Positions 6,193-12,144 of a stretch of 17,426 nucleotides of DNA are shown here, one piece after another. Where the stretch lies: contig CAYVDI010000022.1 of assembly GCA_964450795.1 (NCBI GenBank), positions 1 to 17,426 on the forward strand, given 5' to 3'. The translations under genes were made by a program, and so were the position numbers. Each line of letters opens with the position of its first letter. Positions within the stretch are counted from its first letter, which is position 1. The stretch comes from JAGOTT01 sp964450795 (GTDB lineage Bacteria; Patescibacteriota; Minisyncoccia; Moranbacterales; UBA1568). A model generated the notes under the pieces. That model was not told where the DNA came from, did not search any database, and worked only from the letters and a program-made list of their open reading frames with translations.

Positions 6193-7242
6193 TTACTTCC
6201 CCACCATTGTATCGTCTTTTTGACGCTTTTGAAAGAGTTCCCGAGCCGTATCCCATGTCTCCGGCATCCCCTGTTTCTCGCGGAGCCAGTACCACCACTC
6301 CACTCCCCACAGGTACACCTCCGGAAAACCGACCCGCTTCGCGTATTCCACGTTCTGCCGAAGCAGATCCGGATTCATCGTCTGAAACTGTTCCCGTATC
6401 GGGACATCGGCAACCCAGCCGGATGCCCATGGCTCAGCCTGAAGTTCGATCACCACGAATCGGTCCTTTCCCGTAAGCAATCTGACGATGTTTTCCTTGA
6501 AACGGAAGAAATTCGGCCCCAAGGGATAAGTGAAATAACCGAATCCCGGCTTATGTATCTTCCGATACATCGTCGTACCGAATATGTCCGCCCGCGACGC
6601 GGCCGGGTACCATATGGAAAGTTCGCCGGAATCGGTCAGCATGACCGGACGGGATGGATCCGTCTTATGGACCAGCGCCACCTCTTCGTCAAGAAATCCC
6701 CGACGGAACGCGGGACATTCCCCGAAAAACACGAGGAACGGTTCGTTCTCGACCTGCCAGGTGACGATCTCCGGGTGATCCGCATACCGATTCACGGTTC
6801 TTTCAAGAAATCCCAAAAGCTCCGCTTCGCGATAATCGTCGCTTCCGTTATCCTTCACCCAACCGGGAATATGACATTCCGGCCATCGCGGGACCCGTTG
6901 GCCGACGGAAAGGATGACCTCCGCGCCCCGTTTCGAAGCCTCATCCAGCTGCCAATCGACCGCGGAATAGTCATAGGAACCCCGATTCTCTTCCACGAGA
7001 TCCCAATATACCGGTATCCTGATTTTTCGGACATGGAGATCGTCGAGCATCGCGATGTACGCCTCCTTCCAATCCAGTCCGAGCGATTCGGCGTACCGGG
7101 TCGAGAAAGTCACGCCGAGATCGACATCCTCGCGAGGCGCCGGTCCCTCGAGATTGAAATATACGAACAGCGCCGCGACGACAAAAAGAAGTACGAACAG
7201 GACCATGCCGACAATCTTCAAAAGAGGGATGATTCGCCACAT
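6193..7242 (-). CDS. membrane-anchored glycoside hydrolase, (beta/alpha)8 clan A-like
   Basis: A 349-residue protein with an N-terminal signal anchor (about 5-29, IPLLKIVGMVLFVLLFVVAA) and an extracytoplasmic TIM-barrel-like domain. The VENEPF motif (N166-E167-P168) on strand 4 fits the acid/base of clan A enzymes (GH5/GH39/GH42-like), and VIELQAEPW places the likely nucleophile at E266 (or E270). LWGVEWWYWL (about 311-320) looks like strand 8 with its substrate-lining aromatics. The exact GH family and the sugar cannot be told by eye. The ATG at 7242 is preferred; an in-frame TTG at 7257 lies inside a short heptamer repeat. The stop is 6 bases before the FN3/TSP3 gene. It is probably displayed outside the cell to trim host or own polysaccharide. 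Confidence 0.85.
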   Translation of the reverse strand: MWRIIPLLKIVGMVLFVLLFVVAALFVYFNLEGPAPREDVDLGVTFSTRYAESLGLDWKEAYIAMLDDLHVRKIRIPVYWDLVEENRGSYDYSAVDWQLDEASKRGAEVILSVGQRVPRWPECHIPGWVKDNGSDDYREAELLGFLERTVNRYADHPEIVTWQVENEPFLVFFGECPAFRRGFLDEEVALVHKTDPSRPVMLTDSGELSIWYPAASRADIFGTTMYRKIHKPGFGYFTYPLGPNFFRFKENIVRLLTGKDRFVVIELQAEPWASGWVADVPIREQFQTMNPDLLRQNVEYAKRVGFPEVYLWGVEWWYWLREKQGMPETWDTARELFQKRQKDDTMVGK

Positions 7243-7251
7243 AGGAAAGAG

Positions 7252-7273
7252 TCTCAAATCTCAAAATCTCAGA
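7252..7273. repeat. short heptanucleotide repeat (TCTCAAA type)
   Basis: TCTCAAA occurs twice in tandem, then one extra A and a third copy TCTCAGA. It spans the stop codon of the EamA-type gene and the gap before the glycoside hydrolase gene. It resembles the short tandemly repeated heptamers that spread through some bacterial genomes. Confidence 0.5.
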
Positions 7274-8210
7274 GGAATCCTTTCAGGTTCCCGCTCGAAG
7301 CCACCAGAAAGACACCGACTGACAGGAGAACGATACCGAAAACCTTTTCGACCACCGCGACCCTATCGAGCCTTTCCCGGAACACGTTAGGGTACCGAAG
7401 GGAAAGCGGGCTGACCAAAAGAAACAGGAACGCGAACTGTGTCCCGTTCATCCCCTGGACAAAGGTCACCGGACCCAAGGATACCGCGTAGGCGATGAGA
7501 AACGCTCCGGCGCCGCCGAATGCCTTGTTGAGGAAAAAGAAGAACAACGTCCCCATATTTCTCTTCGTCGGCCTGGCATGCCGCTCGCTTCCCGAAAAGA
7601 TCTGTTGTCGGAATGACGGGAGAAGCAGGAAACTCATTCCGGTCAGAAACATGCCGATCCGCGACCACACGAATCCGCTCGCGAAATTGGAGACCGAATA
7701 TGTCTCCTTGAGAACGATGAGCGATGCGGCCATAAGCGCCCCTGAAACAAGGACGAACCGGATGAACCTCGCGTCACGACGTTCGGATCCGCGCTTCACA
7801 AGAAGAAGGCTTCCACCGACAAGCAGTCCGAGAGCCATGCTGTCCGCGACGGTGAGGGACCGCCCGGAAGAGTTTTGAAGAAGGAACGAGATGATGAAAA
7901 GAAAAGACACCGTAGTCACACCCACAAGCGGAGCCGCGCGTGATACCTCGCTCCGCTTCACCGCCTCATAGAACGCGACAAGACCGAGAAGGAAGAGGAA
8001 GCCGGAAAAGAACCCGAGGAATACCGTTTCGGGAAGCGCGAAGACGAATCCGAACGGGAGCAGGACGAGTGCGAACAGACTCACGAGCGACGTATAGAAC
8101 GCGTAGAGCGCCGGCGAGCCAATCCGATCCTCGGAGAGGAGGAACTTATCGAACAGCGCCGCAAGCGCATTCATGAGATACCCGAAGAGGGCGATAAATA
8201 TCCAGGTCAT
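7269..8210 (-). CDS. EamA/DMT-type membrane transporter
   Basis: A 313-residue, very hydrophobic protein with about ten predicted helices in two halves of five, the layout of drug/metabolite transporter (EamA) proteins. The first half begins MTWIFIALFGYLMNALAALFDKFLL and includes FYEAVKRSEVSRAAPLVGVTT, which matches the end of an EamA half. The second includes YAVSLGPVTFVQGMNGTQFAFLFLLVSPL and ends with a helix VFGIVLLSVGVFLVASSG. The transported compound is not predictable. It is the first gene of the seven-gene minus-strand operon, 26 bases downstream of a terminator of the preceding unit. The start is ATG with no SD, and a -10-like box lies only 6 bases upstream, so the transcript may be leaderless. 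Confidence 0.85.
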   Translation of the reverse strand: MTWIFIALFGYLMNALAALFDKFLLSEDRIGSPALYAFYTSLVSLFALVLLPFGFVFALPETVFLGFFSGFLFLLGLVAFYEAVKRSEVSRAAPLVGVTTVSFLFIISFLLQNSSGRSLTVADSMALGLLVGGSLLLVKRGSERRDARFIRFVLVSGALMAASLIVLKETYSVSNFASGFVWSRIGMFLTGMSFLLLPSFRQQIFSGSERHARPTKRNMGTLFFFFLNKAFGGAGAFLIAYAVSLGPVTFVQGMNGTQFAFLFLLVSPLSLRYPNVFRERLDRVAVVEKVFGIVLLSVGVFLVASSGNLKGFL

Positions 8211-8216
8211 GACCCC

Positions 8217-8222
8217 ATTCTA
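8217..8222 (-). promoter_or_regulatory. possible -10 box of the envelope operon (leaderless start)
   Basis: On the minus strand TAGAAT (5 of 6 to TATAAT) ends 6 bases before the ATG of the EamA-type gene, which would put +1 at or next to the A of ATG. No good -35 is seen (only a T-rich stretch from the preceding terminator). Confidence 0.3.
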
Positions 8223-8233
8223 TCCTACCGGAC

Positions 8234-8268
8234 CAAAAAGAAAAAGCGCCGGGGGTTTCCCAGGCGCT
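8234..8268 (-). terminator. intrinsic terminator of the 150-residue secreted protein gene
   Basis: On the minus strand AGCGCC...GGCGCT pairs around an inner GGG/CCC helix, followed by TTTTTCTTTTT. It lies 9 bases after the stop at 8278 and separates this gene from the envelope operon. Confidence 0.88.
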
Positions 8269-8277
8269 CCGAGTACA

Positions 8278-8730
8278 TCATTGTCCCCGCAAGGTTCTCG
8301 TCACGAGTTCCGTGGCACGATATCTCCAGTCCCCGTACACCCGGGACGATACCGAGTGCTCACCCTTGCAATCGACGGCGATCATCCAGAACGGATCCTC
8401 CTTCGCAAACATCGGTTCGGTCAACCGTGGCACCGGCCTGACCACACAGATATGCACGTATTCCGTCCCTCCTGCCTTTTCGGAGGGCACATATCCCTTG
8501 TCGAGAAACTCGTGGAAGAGCACGGGGAAAAATAGACTCACATCGACCGGGAGAGCAACTACGCTTTCCCCTTTCTCAAGCAGAATTCCCTCGAACGAAG
8601 ATTCCAGATAGCCTCCCATCGCCGATGATCCCATATCGGACAATTTCATCTCAGAGGAAGCCGCAGCTTCCGCCGCACTCGCCGAAAAGCAGACGGCGGA
8701 CAGGAAAAGAACACCCAACAGACGCATCAT
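8278..8730 (-). CDS. small exported protein of unknown function
   Basis: A 150-residue protein with a clear signal peptide (MMRLLGVLFLSAVCFSASA, cleavage likely around residues 19-23). The mature part is about 128 residues with no further membrane segment and two cysteines (in HICVVRP and AVDCKGEH) that could form a disulfide. No family is recognised. It is a monocistronic unit with a TTGACA-N17-CAGAAT promoter, one of the best SD sequences in the window, and its own terminator, so it may be highly expressed. ATG codons at 8730 and 8727 are adjacent; both fit the SD, and 8730 is chosen for spacing (6 nt from GGAGG). It lies downstream of a lysozyme-like gene but is transcribed separately. Confidence 0.8.
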   Translation of the reverse strand: MMRLLGVLFLSAVCFSASAAEAAASSEMKLSDMGSSAMGGYLESSFEGILLEKGESVVALPVDVSLFFPVLFHEFLDKGYVPSEKAGGTEYVHICVVRPVPRLTEPMFAKEDPFWMIAVDCKGEHSVSSRVYGDWRYRATELVTRTLRGQ

Positions 8731-8733
8731 GGA

Positions 8734-8741
8734 TCACCTCC
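8734..8741 (-). promoter_or_regulatory. strong ribosome binding site
   Basis: GGAGGTGA on the minus strand is a full match to the anti-SD region, correctly spaced before the ATG at 8730. It stands out because most genes in this window lack a recognisable SD. Confidence 0.85.
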
Positions 8742-8762
8742 CTTTCAGGAATGGATACTCCG

Positions 8763-8791
8763 ATTCTGTCCCTGAACGGGTCAGATGTCAA
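8763..8791 (-). promoter_or_regulatory. sigma70-type promoter for the small exported protein
   Basis: On the minus strand TTGACA (8786-8791), a 17-nt spacer and CAGAAT (8763-8768, 4 of 6). Transcription would begin near 8756, giving a leader of about 25 nt that contains the strong SD. Confidence 0.7.
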
Positions 8792-8793
8792 CA

Positions 8794-8819
8794 GAAAAGC
8801 GCCCGGACGGGCGCTTTTC
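8794..8819. terminator. intrinsic terminator after the first lysozyme-like gene
   Basis: A perfect 11-bp stem GAAAAGCGCCC / GGGCGCTTTTC with a 4-base loop, one base after the stop codon at 8821. The palindrome has A4/T4 on both sides and can work in either direction; the minus-strand gene upstream is the logical client. Confidence 0.88.
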
Positions 8820-8820
8820 G

Positions 8821-9525
8821 CTATATCCTGGCGATCTTCTCGTAGTAAAGCTTCACATCGGCGATCCATTTCCGGACACTCTCTTCGCTATGACCCTGAC
8901 AGGACGAACCGCATTTCCAGACGATCATATTCCGCGGATCGCTCGTTCTCCGAAGGGATACGAGTTCGACGAGTCGGTTCCCGACCATACGCACCGCCTC
9001 TTCCGGACTTCCGAAACAGCCATGCCCCATGGCGACACCACGGCTTCCGGCACCCTTATAGCCCCAATAGTTGAAACAATCCATCGCCGAATCATCGAGC
9101 GGCACATGCTTCCCCCAATCGCTCTCCTTCTTCGCGATACCGACCAGAAGCGCCGCGATATCCCTGTCATACGAAGCTATGTACGGAGCCATCGATTCGA
9201 TCGGATAACCCGAGACAAGGGTCCGGATCTCCTCCTCGAGACCGTTCCGATCGCTTGATCGGAACACCCCTTTCCCGGAAACGACATCGTCGCAATCCTG
9301 AAACGCATCGGTCTGAGACTCCGCGTTCCTTTTAGCGCCGCTCCCGACCGAATTCCAGAATTCTTGCTCGGCATGAAAGAGACAGAGTTCCGTCTTGGCA
9401 TCCCGCGACGACTGCGCGCCTCCGTTCGCCGCCACACCTTCGGATTCCGGCGTGAGGGCGGATACCGACGCCACGATCAGGAACATCATCCCTGAAAGAA
9501 AAAGCGCCTGTCGCAGGCGTCCCAA
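8821..9525 (-). CDS. exported lysozyme-like protein (paralogue 1)
   Basis: The protein is 234 residues if started at TTG 9525, which follows AGAAGG by 6 bases and yields a textbook signal peptide (MGRLRQALFLSGMMFLIVASVSA). An ATG at 9600 in the same frame would add 25 residues rich in Lys/Arg and is possible. The C-terminal half is a lysozyme-fold domain: the IAKKESDWGKHVP motif puts the likely catalytic Glu at residue 134, followed by DCFNYWGYKG, GHGCFGSPEEAVRMVGNRL and WKCGSSCQGHS. The family resembles glucosaminidase or transglycosylase-like domains acting on peptidoglycan. Six cysteines in the mature region suggest disulfides. It has its own promoter (9661-9689) and terminator (8794-8819). 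A terminator-like hairpin lies across its signal-peptide codons. The second paralogue starts its domain in the same way 1 kb upstream. Confidence 0.82.
   Translation of the reverse strand: MGRLRQALFLSGMMFLIVASVSALTPESEGVAANGGAQSSRDAKTELCLFHAEQEFWNSVGSGAKRNAESQTDAFQDCDDVVSGKGVFRSSDRNGLEEEIRTLVSGYPIESMAPYIASYDRDIAALLVGIAKKESDWGKHVPLDDSAMDCFNYWGYKGAGSRGVAMGHGCFGSPEEAVRMVGNRLVELVSLRRTSDPRNMIVWKCGSSCQGHSEESVRKWIADVKLYYEKIARI
9494..9519 (-). terminator. terminator-like hairpin over the start of the lysozyme-like gene
   Basis: On the minus strand CGCCTG-CGA-CAGGCG is followed by CTTTTTCTTT. It sits about 135 nt downstream of the predicted transcription start and just inside the coding region from TTG 9525. 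It may be an attenuator, or it may indicate that translation starts at the ATG pair 9489/9486, which would lose the basic part of the signal peptide. Confidence 0.5.
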
Positions 9526-9660
9526 GTGAGACCTTCTTCCAGATTTTCTTTTACGTTTATTCGCTTCGACTTCCCCTCCAACCGGACAGACTTCCTGCAT
9601 AAGGCGCAGTTAATCGTTACAGCCCCTCCAACCCCTCCGCGTGCAAAGAACATACTTCCC

Positions 9661-9689
9661 ATACTACCGCTTTTCAAGGAAATCGTCAA
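9661..9689 (-). promoter_or_regulatory. sigma70-type promoter for lysozyme-like paralogue 1
   Basis: On the minus strand TTGACG (9684-9689, 5 of 6), a 17-nt spacer and TAGTAT (9661-9666, 5 of 6). The predicted start is near 9654, giving an unusually long leader of about 130 nt with GGAGGGG-type purine stretches. The region 9526-9660 otherwise holds no gene I can support. Confidence 0.7.
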
Positions 9690-9715
9690 AGGGATTTCTT
9701 GATATTTGCTTTATA

Positions 9716-9741
9716 TAAAACAAAAACGTGGATTCCCCACG
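9716..9741 (-). terminator. intrinsic terminator ending the mutY-lgt-lysozyme operon
   Basis: On the minus strand CGTGG-GGAAT-CCACG is followed by TTTTTGTTTT. It lies about 40 bases after the stop of the second lysozyme-like gene. A separate 8-bp hairpin (9758-9780) precedes it. Confidence 0.75.
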
Positions 9742-9757
9742 CTTGAAAAACAAAGCG

Positions 9758-9780
9758 GATTCCGGTGGCATCCCGGAATC
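9758..9780 (-). other. stem-loop overlapping the stop codon of lysozyme-like paralogue 2
   Basis: GATTCCGG and CCGGAATC form a perfect 8-bp stem with a 7-base loop, covering most of the TGA stop codon at 9779-9781. Only a broken U-rich stretch follows, so on its own it is a weak terminator. It may act with the 9716-9741 hairpin or protect the mRNA 3' end. Confidence 0.55.
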
Positions 9781-10852
9781 AGTCCTTCCCCTCGGCATTG
9801 AGCTTCCGATAATAAAGATCCACATCCGAAATCCATTTCGCGACGCTGTAGGAGCTGTGTCCGGCGCACGACGAACCGCACTTCCAGAGGATGAGCTCTT
9901 TCGGCGTATCGAGCTTGCTTTCATAGATGAGCTTCTCAAGACGCCTCCCGACCGTATCGACCGCATCCTTCCGGCTGTTGAAGCAGGTGTGGCCGCCGGT
10001 CCCCATCATCTTCCGAAGCCCGCGATACCCCCAGTAATTGAAGCAGTCCTGCCCCTCGAGCACCGGAACATGCTTCCCCCAGTCGCTCTCCTTCTTCGCA
10101 ATCGCTATGAGAAACATCGCCACCGTCCGATCCTTCTCGACAATGGATGGAATCATATCCTCGATCGGATATCCTTTCACCATCTTTCTGATACGGCTCT
10201 CGAATTCCTTCTTATCGGGATCCTGTGCCGAAAGCTCGGAAAAGAGATCTTCGGTGCTCATGAGATCATCCTGTTCCGTTCCAAGCGTCGTTCTCTCCTG
10301 CGTCCGCTCCACGTACACGACACGGGCCTCCTCGGCCTGAACGCCGTTTCCGAAAGAGTGCTCGATCGAAAGCGCCGAAACCATTCCAAGGGCCATCGCC
10401 CCGATGAGCGGCGCGTACGCGAGCCTCCCGGACGAGATTCCGAAACGAAAACCGGAAAGTCCTGCGGAAATATCCGCACCGAACGTCTTGAAGCTTTCCT
10501 CGACGGCAAGAAACGATTCTTTTGATGGAAGGAAAAACGTTTCCGATACGATAAGTCGCTCAGAAGACGGGATGAATCCCGGCTTCCTCAAACCATCCAC
10601 GGTTCTCACTGAAAAAAGCCGGATCGGCCGCTCCCCAAGCATGTCGATGGCGCGCGCAGGATACAGATATCCATCCCCCCGGAACGATGCGACCGATGTT
10701 CTCCGCCCGCGCGAAAAAACGACCGATCTGACCGAATCATCCGTCTCCGTTCGGGAAACGCGCGAAACGAAAGAGGTCCGATCGCCTGCGGGAGCGATAC
10801 CGTCCACATGATCCGACTTTCTTTCCTTCAGAGGAAACACCCTCGATGACAT
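9779..10852 (-). CDS. membrane-anchored lysozyme-like protein (paralogue 2)
   Basis: A 357-residue protein. Residues 1-140 are a Ser/Arg-rich region with no recognised domain, followed by one membrane helix (about 145-163, YAPLIGAMALGMVSALSI). A linker (165-215) leads to the same lysozyme-fold domain as paralogue 1: IAKKESDWGKHVP with likely catalytic E255, DCFNYWGYRG, GHTCFNSRKDAVDTVGRRLE and WKCGSSCAGHSS. Four cysteines (C270, C290, C325, C329) align with those of paralogue 1. If the long N-terminus is cytoplasmic, the enzyme faces the wall as a type II membrane protein. In-frame ATGs at residues 71 and 153 are alternative starts; none has a good SD. It lies 30 bases after the thioredoxin-fold gene and ends in tandem hairpins. 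Cell-wall remodelling or attack on neighbouring cells are possible roles. Confidence 0.82.
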   Translation of the reverse strand: MSSRVFPLKERKSDHVDGIAPAGDRTSFVSRVSRTETDDSVRSVVFSRGRRTSVASFRGDGYLYPARAIDMLGERPIRLFSVRTVDGLRKPGFIPSSERLIVSETFFLPSKESFLAVEESFKTFGADISAGLSGFRFGISSGRLAYAPLIGAMALGMVSALSIEHSFGNGVQAEEARVVYVERTQERTTLGTEQDDLMSTEDLFSELSAQDPDKKEFESRIRKMVKGYPIEDMIPSIVEKDRTVAMFLIAIAKKESDWGKHVPVLEGQDCFNYWGYRGLRKMMGTGGHTCFNSRKDAVDTVGRRLEKLIYESKLDTPKELILWKCGSSCAGHSSYSVAKWISDVDLYYRKLNAEGKD

Positions 10853-10882
10853 ATGGTCGATTTTTGTTTTCCGAAACCCGAC

Positions 10883-11281
10883 CTACAAACCGGCGGCCTT
10901 CCTGAAATATGCCTCGACATCCGGTGTCCCGATATAGCACTTCCCTTCCGCGAAGACGAACGGAACACCGATCTTGTTCACATCGAGTCCGCAAAGCTTC
11001 GCCCGATCGTTCATCGCTGCCGCGTTCGCCGTATCATGCCAGACTTCCTTCTTCTCGAACTTCACTTTCTCCGCGATCTTGTTCTCCTCGAGGAATTTCA
11101 TCACGTCCTTGCAATGGGGGCACTCCGCGCCATAGAAATAAGTCGCTTCAGCCGAAGTTTCCTCGCTCGTTCCGCTTCCCTGCTTCTCCTGCATGTTCTT
11201 CCCGGCGCCTGACTGATTCCAGGCGTATGCCCCGCCGAAAAGAAGCGCGACCGCAACAACGACACCGATGATCTTCCCCAT
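10883..11281 (-). CDS. membrane-anchored thioredoxin-fold thiol oxidoreductase
   Basis: A 132-residue protein with an N-terminal signal anchor (about 4-20, IIGVVVAVALLFGGAYA), a polar linker and a thioredoxin/glutaredoxin-like domain. The redox motif CPHC (residues 54-57, preceded by YFYGAE) and the cis-proline loop GVPFVF (P107) are intact. The enzyme should face outside the membrane and make, break or shuffle disulfides. It is directly upstream of the cysteine-containing lysozyme-like gene, a plausible client. The ATG at 11281 is chosen over an in-frame TTG two codons earlier; neither has an SD. It lies 17 bases after lgt. Confidence 0.88.
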   Translation of the reverse strand: MGKIIGVVVAVALLFGGAYAWNQSGAGKNMQEKQGSGTSEETSAEATYFYGAECPHCKDVMKFLEENKIAEKVKFEKKEVWHDTANAAAMNDRAKLCGLDVNKIGVPFVFAEGKCYIGTPDVEAYFRKAAGL

Positions 11282-11298
11282 AAACAAAAAATAGGTTA

Positions 11299-12132
11299 TT
11301 ACCCTCTCCGCTTCAGTATACCATCATCCCGGGACCGGAGAAAGCCGAGCCACACGAGGGAAACAGCGATCATCCCGAGCGACAAGGCCTGTCCACGGGT
11401 CATCCAACCGAAAAAGAATGCGAGACCGGCATCCGGTTCGCGGAAGAATTCGAGCAAAAACCGCATGAATCCGTATAGAAACAGGAATGATGCCGAAAAA
11501 AATCCCTTCCGAAGCGATTTTTTCTCCATAACGGAAAGGATCCCGAACAGGACCATACCCTCGAAGAACGCCTCGTACAGCTGCGACGGATGTCGAAGCC
11601 CGTCCACACCGGGAAAGTACATCCCCCACCACACATCCGTCATTCTTCCGAAAAGCTCCAGATTGAAGAAATTCCCCACCCGCCCGAAAAAAACCGCTAT
11701 CGGGACCGCCGGAACAAGGAAATCGGTGAGACTCAAGAAGTCGATCCTGTCACGACGGGCGAAGAAAAACGACGCGACGATCACCCCGACAAGCGCGCCA
11801 TGGAAACTCATGCCCCATATCCCTGACCAGCTTCCCGATGCGTCGAACGGCGATACGAGCGAAATCGGATGAGCGAAAAGCGACGGATCATAAAAGACCG
11901 CGTATCCGAGCCGGCCACCGACCATGGCGCCGACGAACGACGCGATCGCGATATCCCAGAATGACTCTTCTCCGAGCGGAGCAACGCCCTTTCGAACCTT
12001 CCGGAACAGGAAACCGAACGCCGTCATCCAACCGAGCAGGAAGAACACCGCGTACCATCTTAGCGAAAAAGACCCGGCCGCAAGGACGATCGGGTCGATT
12101 GATTCCGGAATATGTTGCCACCAATCCGCCAT
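11299..12132 (-). CDS. lgt: prolipoprotein diacylglyceryl transferase
   Basis: Lgt moves a diacylglyceryl group from phosphatidylglycerol to the lipobox cysteine of prolipoproteins, the first step in lipoprotein maturation. The 277-residue protein has about seven membrane helices. Family residues are present: FSLRWYAVFFLLGW near the N-terminus, H111 in MSFHGAL, the signature GRVGNFFNLELFGR (R151, N154, E159), HPSQLYEA, and YGFMRFLLEFFREPD (R224, E228), which correspond to the essential residues in E. coli. It lies 12 bases after the AI-2E family gene and 17 bases before the thioredoxin-fold gene. It is a conserved housekeeping gene within an otherwise envelope-related operon. Confidence 0.97.
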   Translation of the reverse strand: MADWWQHIPESIDPIVLAAGSFSLRWYAVFFLLGWMTAFGFLFRKVRKGVAPLGEESFWDIAIASFVGAMVGGRLGYAVFYDPSLFAHPISLVSPFDASGSWSGIWGMSFHGALVGVIVASFFFARRDRIDFLSLTDFLVPAVPIAVFFGRVGNFFNLELFGRMTDVWWGMYFPGVDGLRHPSQLYEAFFEGMVLFGILSVMEKKSLRKGFFSASFLFLYGFMRFLLEFFREPDAGLAFFFGWMTRGQALSLGMIAVSLVWLGFLRSRDDGILKRRG

Positions 12133-12144
12133 GTCTCCCGACCG

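Noticed and set aside
7243..7257. TTG start for the glycoside hydrolase at 7257
   Set aside because: It lies in a heptamer repeat without an SD; ATG 7242 gives a clean signal anchor.
6097..7491. 464-residue plus-strand ORF
   Set aside because: It is antisense to the glycoside hydrolase; its Arg/His/Pro-rich sequence is typical of a shadow frame.
9728..10525. 265-residue plus-strand ORF
   Set aside because: It mirrors the lysozyme-like gene on the other strand. Similar Arg/Pro/Ile-rich frames oppose the other minus-strand genes.
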